Source: Chara braunii
Taxonomy: Eukaryota; Streptophyta; Charophyceae; Charales; Characeae
Length of the DNA: 47,863 nucleotides
Assembly: GCA_003427395.1 (NCBI GenBank)
Contig: BFEA01000102.1
Location: 2,891,134-2,938,996, forward strand
Direction: 5' to 3'
Every line of letters starts with the position of its first letter. The stretch's first letter is position 1. The translations under genes and the position numbers were made by a program. Under the pieces are notes generated by a model. It did not search any database. It saw only the letters and a list, made by a program, of their open reading frames with translations, and was not told where the DNA came from. This document shows positions 1-10,508 of the stretch, piece by piece.

Positions 1-757
1 GAGGGAGATGGTGTGGGCACTGAAGGCTCCGGGGGAGGAGGATCGGGGCGTGGTGTCGCCGTGGTACCTATGAAAGGTACGCGATACGTCTGCCCACACT
101 TCGTTTTGAGAACGAGAGTGTTGGTCGCCCAATCGGCCTCGGTGCTGCGGAACCGACGAGACCACGGAGTGCCGAGAATGAAGTCGTACCCCGTCTCCAT
201 CACATGGAAATGTGCAGAGGAGCGGTGGTGACGAGACGCCGGGGAACGCTCAGTTGGCTCGAGAGTGAGGAAGAAGGGGAGGTCGGTGACCGTCTGATCG
301 AAGAAGCGCTGGGTCTTGTCATCCCCTAGGGTAACGGAGATGGGAGTCGGAGACCCTGTCGTGGGTAAGCGGGCTTCCTTCACCACGCGTGGGTGAATGC
401 AGTCGCCCTGAGAACCGGAATCCCACAGCGCTGAGTACACCCTCGTGGAGGTCCCGAGTCGTACGGGGATGATCGGGAGGGTGCGATCAGGGTCAGAGAG
501 GATGGCGAGAAGGCGACGCAGTGCAGCGATATGGAGGGTGAGTCGCTCCTGACGAGCCTGAAGCATGCTCAAGTCCAGAAAAGAGGACACAACGTCCTCA
601 CAAGTAGCAAGTTGCTCGCTGCAACGGGCTGAGCGAATGGCTCGACGCGTCGGTAGTCGAGGCGGGGAAGGAGGGGAGACGGTGGTCTGCGGAGGCGCAG
701 ACGGTACTGCGACAGAGGGTTGAGTACACTCTGTCGAGTCCTGCGATACCTCAACTC
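1..757 (-). pseudogene. Retropepsin-like aspartic protease segment of the same element
   Basis: Minus-strand reading gives LWDSGSQGDCIHPRVV around 385-430, which carries the D-S-G active-site triad of retropepsin-type proteases. It continues to the flap and C-terminal part with FHVMETGYDFILGTPW at about 165-215; the ILG-T-PW block is the usual second conserved motif. A proline-rich tail follows up to the window edge. The frame is open from about 757 to 1, but it is shifted relative to the zinc-knuckle frame, where a TGA is met at about 755-760. The protease would cleave Gag-Pol in the particle. The call is secure at domain level; the copy is not functional in this context. Confidence 0.8.
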
Positions 758-2915
758 CAGTAGCGAGAGGGGCGAACCGCGACGGATATGTCGGGAAGCC
801 CACTACTGAGGAGGGCACAGGTGTACACTGCACCGTGGCTAGGAGGCGCTTCAGCGTAGTGGCGGTCGAGGGCGGTAGTGTAAGGGCACCGCGAGGAGGT
901 ATGACCGTCCAAGCGGCAGCACAAACACCCACGCCGGCCCAGAATAGCTACGCGCTCCTCAAGGGAAAGGACACCACGAGGAGGGACGAAGCCCTGAGGG
1001 AGGTCCTCCTGAGGGAGCTCGGGGGACGATGCACCAGCGTGACCGGAGCGGCTGCGTGCCTAAGAGAGCGTGAGCTGAAGGCGCTCAGCTGCAGGGAGGG
1101 TAGAGTCCTCCAAGTGATAGTGGACGGCCTCGCAGAGATCGAGGTCGTCGCCGTGGTCGCCCTCAGATGACAGTGGGGCAACAGCGTCCTGCTCACCATA
1201 CTCCAGCGCGCTGAAGCGGCGCGAGAAGTGGCGCGAGAAGTGGCGCGAGAAGTGGCGGCCCTGCTGCGTGGAACGGCGGGGGCGACCGCGGAAAGGGGAA
1301 CGGCGCTGGGAAGTGCCATGAGAGGAGGAGGAGGCGTAGCCCGTGCGCTGGGGCTGGGAGGAGGAGGCGTAGCCCGTGCGCTGGGGCTGGGAGGAGGAGG
1401 CGGGGTGAAGACGGGCTCGCATGCGCTGGTGGTCCCTGGCAGCCTCGTAAGCCTGTGGGGCCGATGTGAACTCGTACCGCCATAGCTCGGAGCGGTACTC
1501 GAGCGGAAGGCTGGCCAAGAAACGATCAATAAGGGCAGCCTCGGGGAGGAACGCCACGTCGCAAACGAGGCGGGCGTCCTGAAAGACCTGGATGTGGCGA
1601 TCCAGGCCGGCAGCGCCACCAGAGCCGGACCAGCGTGTAGTGACGACACGCTCGAAAGCGTCAGTCACGTCGTATCGGGCTTCGAAGCGATCCTCGAGGA
1701 ACGCCTGGAAATCCACGAAGGTCGGAGTCCGACCCTCACGAAGGAAGTAGGCATAGAAATCCTACCAGGCCTCGAAAGGACTGCCACGCAGGCGCGTGGA
1801 GAGGTGACCCACCGACGTCTCGGGTGTGGCGCCCATGAGCTGGAGTGTGCGGGTGGCAGACTGCAGCCACCGAGACACGCGTATGCTTGTACCGTCATAC
1901 AAGGCAATGTCCGACAAGCGGATGAGTGGTGCGCCACCGTTTTGGCGGCGAGGGGATCGAGGAGCGGAGGCCTGTGCCACGGCTGAGTAAGTCGACGCAG
2001 GTCCTGGAGAAAGGGGCGCAGCTGACTGTGCGCCCGGGCCGCATGGGGGAGCGGCGGTGGCAACAGCGGCAGGCTGCGAGGGTGCTGGGGTAGAAGAGGT
2101 CGCAGCAACCGCGAGAGTAAGAAGAAGGTAGGAAGGAGTTGTATAGGGTGCAGGGCGCGGAAAGCGAGCCTGCATGGGAGGAAGGGTAGAGGAGGTAGGG
2201 GGTGCGTCCGAAGGCGCGGCCACCTGTGAGGGTGGGGGTGGCTAAAGACGTAAGAGGGCGAGGTTGGCCCGGAGCTGGGCAATCTCGTCCTCAAGACCTC
2301 GAACGTAGGTCGTGCGAGAGGTAGCAGGGGAAAGAGTGGAGGAAGTGGATGCATCCCAGAGGAGGGAGAGTCAGGTGGCGCTACGGTCGTGCGAAGGGGG
2401 GGGAGGGGCGGGGCACCCGGAAACGCTGAGACCATGGTAACGGGTTGTGGTCCCGTGGCCGTCGTAACCGGAATCTGGGCCGGTGCGCCCGTAGACTGAG
2501 GAAGGGCCTGACTCGTGGCGGCCGTCGAGCTAGGGGCGTGGACGGTTACCAAAATGGTCGGGTCGCGGGCGGCAAAGGAGGAAACTCCGCCGTGGCCACC
2601 CTGTCGAAGAACTGGGGACCCGGACTGAGAGCCAGGAGAAGAGAGAGGATGAGGAGAGGAAGGACGACCAGCGTCCTGGAGTTGCTGCACGCTGGCGGCA
2701 AGGGTCGCCACCTGCGCCTGTAAGGGCCCGAGGGTCGCGAGTTGCGCCTGGATGGGCGCGAGGGTCGCAAGTTGCGCCTGGATGGGCGCAAGGAGGGAGG
2801 TGAGGAGGGTGTGTAGATCCCCCTGGGGCTGATGGCCCTGGTCCGCCGGCACTGGTGTGGAGCCCGATGCCGTGGTCATCGCCGTGTCGACGGCGTGTGA
2901 CGCACCGTCGGCCAT
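755..2915 (-). pseudogene. gag polyprotein, broken (coiled-coil segment, capsid-like region, CCHC knuckle)
   Basis: Gag would coat the element RNA in cytoplasmic particles. The N-terminus at 2915 (MADGASHAVDT) leads into a three-times repeated PIQAQLATL-like heptad at about 2700-2810, probably a coiled coil. After a frameshift near 2.3 kb the frame holds YVRGLEDEIAQLRANLALL, then the capsid-like part with LRGSPFEAW and, after a TAG, DFYAYFLREG and FQAFLEDRFEARYDV. The zinc knuckle at 886-927 (minus) reads C-LC-C-RLDG-H-TSSR-C, a perfect CX2CX4HX4C. Three in-frame TAG codons and one frame change show it is dead. The family call rests on domain order and is solid; the clade within Ty3/gypsy is not resolved. 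Confidence 0.85.
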
Positions 2916-3180
2916 GGGGAGATGACGGACCTGATTAGAGGGGGCCAGAAGAGGTCCGCGTGAGCGGAGGGCGTAGGGGGAAGTCCGCGGTAGAAAGCGG
3001 CGAACGGCGCTAGCAAGGCTAGCACGGGCGTCGTCAAAGGGGAAGGGGTGGTTCGGGTCCAGGGTGCCCGAAGAGGACGGGCAAGTAGGGGGGGGGTTGA
3101 GGAACCCTAGACCCTACAAAACCCCTAAGAAAACCCTAACCGAGGTTTAAGGCTAGGGTAGGGTACCGGTGACCTAATCA
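2916..3180. other. Upstream (leader) side of the gag remnant, no gene
   Basis: This GC-rich stretch lies 5' of the gag start on the minus strand and should hold the leader and the end of a 5' LTR. I could not recognise a tRNA primer-binding site or an LTR boundary. At 3106-3150 there are a few degenerate CCCTAA-like words, too irregular to call telomeric. Confidence 0.4.
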
Positions 3181-3353
3181 AGAAGGTAAAATAGCAAGCA
3201 TAGGGGGGGGGGGGAGACGGGAAAAAAATAAATGAACAGCGAGATTTCGAGAGGAAATAAAATAAATAAGAAAATAAATAAATGATAAATAATAAAAATA
3301 ATTAAAGAAATAAGTAAAAAGATGTGAAGAGAAACAATATTTATTTTTTTGAA

Positions 3354-3672
3354 ATTTTCGGCAGCATTTCCCTACCCCCCACGGGGTCAAGAATGTACCA
3401 AGGGAAAAGGAGAAACCGAGGCGTGCACACTAGAAATGCCACAAATAAATAAATAAAAAATAAATTTCAGAAAATAAATAAGAAATAATAAATAAATAAA
3501 TAAGTAAATAAGTGTGTGAGGAGGTGGGGAAAAATGGGTTATCTGATTTTTAAAAAAAATTGGCAGCATTTCGTTACCCCCATGGGGTCGAAGTGTGCCG
3601 AAAAGACTAAGTAAGAGAACATCATAAAATTTCGGCAGCACTTCGTTATCCCCACGGCGTCAAAACGTGTGA
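3354..3672. repeat. Three dispersed copies of a ~45-bp unit with a CCCCACGGGG-like core
   Basis: Copies lie at about 3354-3400, 3555-3603 and 3627-3672. Each has the form ttcggcagca-tttcgttac, a CCCCACGGGG-like half-palindrome, then gtcaa-a-gtgt. They are 70-80% alike by eye and sit in the same orientation inside AT-rich spacer, so they look like remnants of a local duplication or a small element. Confidence 0.6.
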
Positions 3673-3687
3673 CGAAAGCAAGAAAGG

Positions 3688-3910
3688 CTAACACCTAATC
3701 AGATTTAGGATTGCCGCCAAGAATTTTCAGAATAAGTAAAAATAAATAAAATAAATCAAAAAAATAAGAAAAGAGGGTGGGGAAGAAGATGAGAAAACTA
3801 ACAACTAATCAGATTTAGGGTTGCCGTAGAGAAAATCGAATTTTTCAGAATAAATAAAAAAATAAATTAAATAAATCAGAAAATGAGAAAAGAAGGTGGG
3901 AAAGAAGATA
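3688..3910. repeat. Tandem duplication, period about 110 bp
   Basis: The sequence around ctaatcagatttagg at 3696 recurs at 3806. It is followed both times by ttgccg, an AAATAAA-rich stretch and a gaagaagat end. Two diverged units are present. Confidence 0.65.
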
Positions 3911-4250
3911 TTTCGAATTTTTGAAAAAAGAGAAAAGATAAATCAAAAGAGAGGTGGAAAGAAGAAAAACAGAGAAATTTTCGAAGTAGGGGGGAAGGGG
4001 AATGAAAAGTGAGGGAGAAGAGAAAGAAATAGGTGGAGGGAGAGAAAAAGATGAAGTGGGAGGTAGGGGGATGGGGTGGTGGTAGTTGGGAGAGAGGAGG
4101 GATGGGGAAAGGTGGACAGGGATCAAGAAGCAAAGAGAAAAGATGCAGTGGAAGGTGGGGGAAAGAGAAGGGGTGAGTAAGAGGAGAGAGGAGACGTAAG
4201 GAAAGTGGGTTAGTAGAGGGAGAGGGGAGAAGGGAGTGATACCTGGCCCT
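3890..4250. repeat. Purine-rich (GA) low-complexity stretch
   Basis: The plus strand is almost entirely A and G. The two overlapping minus-strand ORFs of 134-141 codons consist of S/P/L/F runs and are composition artefacts, not genes. Confidence 0.7.
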
Positions 4251-4429
4251 TGGTGTCTCCAAGGGCACAAGGTACACCAAGACCAGGAGGGTCTTGGTCT
4301 TTGTTGCAGCAGTCAGTTGGAGGAGAGAGGGGGCTGAGATCTTAATCAGCCCCCAACAGCACTTCTGCAGATGTGTAGATGTAGGGTTTGCTGTGTGAGC
4401 AGGCCCTCTCCACTGTAGAGCAGCCCCCT

Positions 4430-4560
4430 AAGCAGGGGGGTCTTCAGCCACATGGCCATGGAGATGGCCACGTGCACAGGCAGCAACAGCCACGGGGGGG
4501 GAGGTAAATAGCAACTTCGCTGCGGCGCACTGCTCGCTGCCGGGGGGGGGGGTAAATAGC
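4430..4560. repeat. G-run repeats with GGTAAATAGC tails
   Basis: A run of G residues followed by (a)ggtaaatagc occurs at about 4494-4512 and again at about 4541-4561, separated by a short GC-rich spacer. No gene is seen. Confidence 0.45.
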
Positions 4561-4650
4561 CAGCACGACACCTCTTCAACATGAGTGTGCCGTGCTACAA
4601 AGCTATGGATACACTGTGGCGAGTGTGTTATGAGGTTGCTTACGAACGCG

Positions 4651-4690
4651 CATAGCTCGGCAAGTGCTTGGGTTCAAACCCCAGCAGCAG
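4651..4690 (+). other. tRNA-like A-box/B-box pair, anticodon arm missing
   Basis: TAGCTCGGCAAGTGC resembles a pol III A box and is followed almost at once by GGTTCAAACCCC, a good B box with T-loop form. A real tRNA has about 30 bases more between these boxes, so this is a deleted tRNA relic or the head of a decayed SINE. No cloverleaf can be drawn. Confidence 0.35.
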
Positions 4691-6800
4691 CAGTTGAATC
4701 CAGGAGCGGGGCGGGGCGGCCTTGGCGCTTCCGCGCACGGGTCGTAATGCGGTTTCCTTTTTCGCCACGCGGAGTTCTCATGCTGCAGCACCTTTTTTCG
4801 TTGTTTTTCCCGCTTTTTTTCGCTTTTTTGCCCGAAAACGCCCCAAAAACAGCCGAAAACCCGACTGTCGGGTTTTGCCGTATTTCCCTGCTGTGCGGTG
4901 TGGTGGGTGGGGGCGAGGACCGTTCCCGCTCCGATACCAATGTAGCGGACCCACCAGGTGTGGTGCTCCGCTAGTGACAGAGATGGAGATGGAGGAAGAA
5001 GGGGGAGCAAGATGGCACAACGCAGCTCCCCACGCAAGACTCCAACGCACGTACTCCAAAATGTGCAAGTGAGGAATGACTGAAAACAGACAATGGCTGG
5101 GGTATACCCCAGCGGACTGACGGGACTGGACTGGACTGGCTGGTACCGATAGAGGTACCGGCCTGGACTGGCCTACCCCGAATATAACACAGGCCTGTGA
5201 TCTCACAGGCCAACTCGAGGTCCGCTACAACGTGTGTAGCAAACGAAGATTGCGTCCCTGCGGGCTACACTAGTTGACAAAACAAGCTACGGGTATGACT
5301 GCAATCAGCCGGTTGTGCTTCAACGCCGCTTGTAAAAAAATTGAAAAAGTCGACCATTGGACGTGCAGGCCGTCGACGCGAGTACGCAAAAGCCCGCTCC
5401 ACGAAGCGTCTCGCAGCTGAAGATCCGCCCCCACACATTTTCGCACCAACGGTAACGGTCTAAAGGTCGTCGGCGGGGCGTCGGGTACTGGAGGCTGGCG
5501 ATGTCCGCGCAATGGACCACGGACGACCTGTCGGTTACTATGCACAAGTTTATAACGGAAAATATCGACTTCGAATTCTCTTGTGGGCGCGAGCTCCAGA
5601 ACACTCCGTCTATCGCGGATCCTTTATCCCAAGGGACCTCGCAAGGACCCCTTGAATCCAAGGACGTTTTGGCTGGGGATTCTGAGGAACCCAAGGAAAT
5701 CTTTTGGGAGCGTTTTCACATTCATTCAAGGGATTTGGCGATTTAGGACGCCGTGTAACAACACCGATTTCCGATTTTGCGGTTTTCCAAGGAGGGTCTA
5801 ACGAGGCCCTATGCCGTGCGCTAGGCCGGTTCAAATTTTCAAGGTGTCTTCAATCAAAACGAGGCCGTTAGGTTGCCTGCCTATCGTGGACCCATATGCG
5901 TAATATGTGCGAATACCATACTATCGTTTCCTCGTTCGCCGTGGGCTTCCATTTCTCAACGACGACGGATCTCCTGTCCCCAACACGTGGACAGAATTTC
6001 ACAGTGTGCGTCCAACTGAGCCTGAGGTCTGGGGCTCCATTATGCGACCATTATGCTGCAGGTCGAAGATGCCATCACATGCAGGCTAACGTAGCCAAAA
6101 TCTAACGGTGTTCTCCCCGCAGTTCGCAGCTGCAAAAGGAGCCCGCCGACCTTGATCTCGAGTGCCCCTTGGACCCTATTGGATTGGATCCATTTCTTTT
6201 TCCCTTTTGGGACCTACTGGTGAGAAAAATAAGTTGAGACTCCTGAGAGACTTTCTGTGGGCCCCATGAACAGTGGATCACAGGAATCCGAGGCTGCGTG
6301 CGGCTTCCCACAAACGAGCTCATACTCGAAAGCCCGAAATAAGAGAGTAGCCCGTAGCCACAGAGTATCGAATCAGCCTCCATGATTCGCCGCCGCGGTT
6401 CATCTCCCTTGTCCGGCTGGACGGGGTCTCGATGTTGGCTTCCCTGCCTATTTTGTCGTCGCGTGCTCAACCGACCCCATCTTTCGTGGCTCAACGGAGC
6501 TCCACTCAGCGCATATGCTCACACTAGGACTTCCTAGACTAGATGTATCTGGCGCAATTACAGCCGAATGTGGATGAATCTTATCGAAGTTACTTCCAGA
6601 TCGCAGTAGAAAAGTCCGAGTCCTAGTTCGAATATGCCCTCAGTCGAAGCCAACCCTACAGTAGCGAGCGTACTCGATAGGAGTGAGGCCCCATTTGCCT
6701 TGATTCTTCGCTCTGGACGGTCAGATTCAGAGCATCGACGGCCACAAACACAGAATCTCGTTAAGTTAGATGGGACCTTGTCCCAGAGTTGAGGGAATGC
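4691..6800. other. About 2.1 kb without a supported gene
   Basis: Only short overlapping ORFs on both strands are present, with no recognised motif. The stretches 5501-5746 and 5907-6089 (plus) read as fairly protein-like sequence without homology I recognise, and could be decayed coding sequence. A small inverted repeat, ggtaccgatagaggtacc, lies at about 5142-5160. Confidence 0.4.
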
Positions 6801-6811
6801 TCCATTACTTA

Positions 6812-6932
6812 CCGTTTGAAACGAACTGGGACGGGATTGCTGTGGTCGGTTAATTACACTTTGAAACGAATCGGGACGAGATTGCTGTGGTCGGTTAATT
6901 ACACTTTGAAACGAATCGGGACGAGATTGTCA
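6812..6932 (+). repeat. 45-bp minisatellite, about 2.6 copies
   Basis: The unit begins ctttgaaacgaatcgggacg and contains ctgtggtcggttaattaca. Identical landmarks recur at 6818, 6863 and 6908, so the period is exactly 45 bp. Because 45 is a multiple of three, one frame stays open across it (a 73-codon ORF), but nothing else suggests coding. Confidence 0.85.
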
Positions 6933-7350
6933 GGTGGTGAATGCAACGAAAGTCCCAATGTTGTGAGCATACGCTGTCTCCCAATAACTACTGTAGCAAC
7001 TCTTGACTAAAGAGGCAGGCCGCACTGTTCCTATGTTCCGGCTGTGAAGCACGAACCTAGTCCGGAACTGTCTCTCGGTTCATGATTTCCAAGCATGAAT
7101 ATACTACCGACAAACATTGCTGCCTGTTCCCTATAACACCGCGATACTCCGGTCGATGCCAGTGCAGGATCCGATCAGTCAGACGTTGCCGTACTTTCGC
7201 GGACCTTCGAGAAACAACCTACCGGTAGCAGAGTAGCCGTCGTACCTCTGCGCACCTTCTAGAAGGAGCGTACCGGTAGCGAATTGGACTGCGACCGGTA
7301 GCGACGTCCTTTCTCGCACTGGTTACCCTATAGTTTAGGCGGGGCGTCCC

Positions 7351-7492
7351 TACCATCTTCCCCCGAACATAACGCACCCTGAAAAGGAAAACGTATACAA
7401 GGTATATTTCCATCCCGATACAATGAAAATGAGGGTGCGAAAAAAAAAATAAAAAAAAAAAGAGGGTGCGTTGTGTTCGGGGGAAAACGGTA
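7351..7492. mobile_element. Hairpin MITE copy 1 (TA-flanked, TIR about 30 bp)
   Basis: The left arm 7351-7380 (taccatcttcccccgaac...) and right arm 7463-7492 (...ttcgggggaaaacggta) are inverted repeats with about 26 of 30 positions matching. Each arm begins or ends with TA, as expected for Tc1/mariner-type target duplication. The spacer is AT-rich with poly-A runs. It has no coding capacity. The same TIR occurs in three more elements in this window. Confidence 0.75.
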
Positions 7493-7784
7493 GCCCTGGT
7501 TTTAGGCGGGGCGTCGTTCGCGCCCGCCCTGGCTTGGGCGCGCACAGGTTTTACAACGTCGGCGGGGCGTACACAGTTAAATAAATTCGACCCGAATCAT
7601 TGCAGGTGCTGTTATCAGCTCAGGTCAACTTCCTTCCGGCGCGCCTGTGAGGTACGGACACTACAACGTCTCTTCCGCGCTGAGCACACCCCCGCCCGGT
7701 GCAGACGGTGCAGACTGCGCAGCGAGAATTGGCGTCTTCCCTCTTATCCTGCACCTCGACGCGGATCCGCAATGCGCGCGGGCG

Positions 7785-7870
7785 GTCGATGAAGTCACTA
7801 CCTTGAGGCCGAGTGCGCCGTTGTTCGACACGGACCGTTGATGAGGTCACTACCTTGAGGCCGAGTGTGC
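7785..7870 (+). repeat. 52-bp tandem duplication
   Basis: The sequence gatgaagtcactaccttgag at 7788 recurs as gatgaggtcactaccttgag at 7840, both followed by gccgagtg. The stretch is GC-rich and CpG-rich and lies just 5' of the first proposed exon. Confidence 0.75.
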
Positions 7871-8019
7871 GTTTGCTGACGACGAGCGCCGCAACCACGC
7901 CCAGAAAAGGAGCCAGATACATACAGGTGCCGAGCCGGGCCCGAGCCTGGCGGGCGGGCGGACGGACGCGCGCTCGCGTTCCATTTGTCGGTCTGTGTGT
8001 GTCCCACCACACGTACTGC

Positions 8020-8068
8020 ACGGCCATCGCGGCCGCTGATTGTCTGGACTTGGACCCTGACGACTCAG
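8020..8068 (+). CDS. Armadillo-like gene, proposed exon 1 (5' limit unknown)
   Basis: The supported part reads TAIAAADCLDLDPDDS and ends in phase 1 before the donor CAG|GTATTT. The next exon opens with two bases that complete a glutamate codon, so the acidic run DLDPDDS-E-SELDEDGG continues smoothly across the junction. This phase and composition match is the main evidence. The frame is open upstream to about 7813, but it has no ATG and no clear acceptor, so the true start lies further upstream or in another exon. Confidence 0.5.
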
Positions 8069-9183
8069 GTATTTCCCTTTTCCATTTCTTTCGTTTCTTT
8101 CGTTGATTCTGCGATCGACCTATACCTACCTACCCCTTAGCACTCGCGTATGTCACTCGTTTTTTCTTTTTTCCCGCATTTTCTTCGAAAAAATATTGCT
8201 TACCCCCGAAAAGGATGCAGCCATGAACGGGGAAAAAGCTTTATGCAGCTGTTGCTAATGTGGGAGGAGGAAGCGCGGGGAGAGAGCCAGCCGAGTCAAA
8301 AAAATTTTCGGCCGTGCGCGGGAACGAAGAAACGAACGGGCTGATTGTTATGTCGAGTCGTCCGTTTGATCGGTCGCCAATCTTTGGGTTCGTCGGTCAC
8401 TAAGTGGTAGTCTGTTGTCCGTTGGGTATTGAGAGACGTGAGAGAGACCGTTGAGACGCGGGCGGGTCACGGATCGGAGCGTGTGTGTGCGGAAGCCGGT
8501 AAAGGTAGGCGGCGAATGAGAGTTGAACTCACTCTACTTACTCTTCCTAGCTCACTTCTCTCTTACCTTTCCTTCCTCCTCGAATCTATAAGTTGACGGC
8601 CTAATCAGTTTCAAATAAGTCGAAAGAGGGAACAAAGTAGACTAGCACGCTACCGTGGTGTATGCAATCTCAACAGATGATCGACCCTTGAGAGTCGTAC
8701 AATCGTCGCGTTGTATAAGCCATCACTTTTTTTATACCCCTGTGCCTTCCTGCTGGGCTCGACTTTGCTGCTTCCATACCTACTTCAACCTTTCTTGGTC
8801 CCCGTCCCTTGCCGAAGAACATTCCTTCTTGTCACTGTCACCAAGCACCAGCATCGTAATCGTCGTCGCCGTCTTGTCCTCCTTTGCGTGATCGGTCACA
8901 AGTGTCCGAACGCTTGTCTTTCCTGTCGCGTTGACGTTATCGTCGGCCTTGCCATCAGCACCTTTGTCCTTGGCTCACCTAAGGTAAACAACCCTGTGCA
9001 ATCTGTGCATAATTCGTCTTTGATGCTCTCGTTTCCCTGCGCATTCATCCGTTCTTCTTTACACAACCTTCCCCCCAATTTCTCAGTCTATTCGTGTTGC
9101 TTGCAGTCTGTCTCTCTCTGTATAATTTGGTTTCTCTCTCTCTCTCTTATTGATCTAGCTGTTAAGTATAGCAGTGTCTGTAG

Positions 9184-9257
9184 AATCTGAGCTGGACGAA
9201 GACGGCGGAATCATCTTTGCGTCGGAGGAGGAACATTATCTGCGCCATCGTCGCAAG
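9184..9257 (+). CDS. Armadillo-like gene, exon 2 (acidic segment)
   Basis: The acceptor TCTGTAG at 9183 is preceded by a long TCTCTC pyrimidine tract. The donor is AAG|GTACAG at 9258. Two bases plus 24 codons encode SELDEDGGIIFASEEEHYL followed by a basic RHRRK. It resembles the start of exon 4 (DEDGG...EHYSEER), which suggests an old internal repeat or simply a similar acidic linker. Confidence 0.65.
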
Positions 9258-10453
9258 GTACAGCAGTATTCCCTGATTTCTTTACGGTGATTAAAATATA
9301 CTGCGTAAGGGATATCAGAAGGTGATTGTACTAATTTGCTGCCGAAGGTCGATCGCGCAGATGCTGCCCATCGTTGTAAAGCCTCGGACTCTGAGGTCAT
9401 CTCTTCCTTCCCGAAGAGCAACAGCCGAAGATGATGAGGTGGAGATTGGATTTGTCCTTCCTGTCATGTGACTAAGTGGAGGTGGATTCTCCGGCCTGGT
9501 TAGGGTTTTGAACGAGTCGCAGCTACGATGGTACAATTTAGTGTCGAATTACAAGAAATTATGTCGTGCCGAAGCGCAGCATCTCCACTTGGAACCATGT
9601 CCCAGAAGAAATCTCGCGCTGCTTTTTCGTTTTCCACTCGCTCTTCGAAAGGAGAGCAAGTTGGGATGGGATTCCGCTGTGTGTGCCAGGCGGAAAAGTG
9701 GAGACATGGTCGCACGCCGTTGTCATCGTGCGTTCTTATGCTGCGAGCGTGGTGGGCAATGTCTTCCATCAGCAACTTCATCGTCATTATTGGTGACTGA
9801 CGTACTAATTTTAACCTGTGGAGCTGTGGCTAGGGGTGTGGATAGAAGGGACCGCCGCTGTCGTTAGATTCCTCTGCCTAATTGGTTTTGTGCTAAATGA
9901 CCGAGGATGGACAGGACAGACCAGCGTGAGGGAGTGATTTGTTGTCGGCGTTCAGTGGCAACGGGAACGTCTAGGAAAGAGGTGATTGTCGTTATCAAAG
10001 AGGGACTAACACGTACATAAAGAGGCGAAAAGTGAAATCGCGAAAGGGAAGGCGATAGGGATAATTAGGGAGAGGTAGGTTGTTCAGTAGGATAAAGAAG
10101 TGTGGGAAGAAATTTGGTTCGGGCGAGAGAATAGCCTGTGGAGACAGCAAGGCGAGAAGGAGAAGGAAGATGGAGGAGGGTGAAGAGGTAGGCGATTAGA
10201 AGTGCGAAAAGGTGGAGCATAGAGGTCCCCTAATAGGGAGGAGTGGGGTGGGGGAAGAGTATGAAAAAGGGAAGAGTGCATGGCGGTTGGCAAAGTGACG
10301 AAGCACAGGGAGTGAGGTAGTAGGAGGAACACAGTGTTAGGGCTGAAGGTGGAGGAAGATGTCGGACGGACACAGGATGTATACGGGGAGGTTAGCGATG
10401 TGGAGCTAGAGAGACGGCAGAGTTCAGTAAAAGACAAGGGTAATAGCGATGGG

Positions 10454-10508
<55 letters not shown>

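Larger units (their letters stand above)
1..2915 (-). mobile_element. Ty3/gypsy-type LTR retrotransposon remnant (gag to protease), left end outside window
   Basis: Read on the minus strand, this stretch carries in order a gag start with a heptad-like repeat, a capsid-like region, a CCHC zinc knuckle and a retropepsin-type protease. This is the normal 5' half of a Ty3/gypsy element. Reverse transcriptase, RNase H and integrase would lie beyond the left edge. The reading frame is broken by TAG codons at 2242-2244, 1762-1764 and 1060-1062, by a frameshift near 2.3 kb and by another near 0.75 kb, so this copy is inactive. No LTR or primer-binding site could be identified to the right of the gag start. 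The base composition is GC-rich, in sharp contrast to the AT-rich block that begins at about 3.2 kb. Confidence 0.85.
3181..3970. repeat. AT-rich low-complexity block
   Basis: This stretch is dominated by AAATAAATAAA-type runs, with an abrupt composition change from the GC-rich retroelement to its left. The short minus-strand ORFs here are F/Y/L-rich artefacts of the composition. Two embedded repeats are listed separately. Confidence 0.7.

Noticed and set aside
1060-2244. Reassigned TAG codon (as in some ulvophyte algae)
   Set aside because: The host exons and the 770-codon LINE frame use standard codons and stops, other lesions are present in the same gag, and TGA stops also occur. Decay explains it better.
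1665-2300. C-terminal half of the 416-codon minus-strand ORF starting at 2915
   Set aside because: After about 2.3 kb the gag protein continues in another frame. This part is a shadow frame rich in P, L and R.
3045-3075. tRNA primer-binding site for the left gag element (ggttcgggtcca)
   Set aside because: It looks like a T-loop, not the 3' acceptor end of a tRNA, and no LTR end lies beside it.
3106-3150. Telomere-like CCCTAA words
   Set aside because: There are only a few irregular copies, not an array. Chance or a decayed trace is more likely.
4603-5206. Overlapping ORFs of 88-144 codons on both strands
   Set aside because: Several frames are open in the same GC-rich stretch, none has a motif, and they exclude one another.
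8711-9190. 159-codon plus-strand ORF just before exon 2
   Set aside because: It runs into the pyrimidine tract and acceptor of exon 2 and is hydrophobic without a recognisable fold. It could hold untranslated or intron sequence; there is no support for coding.
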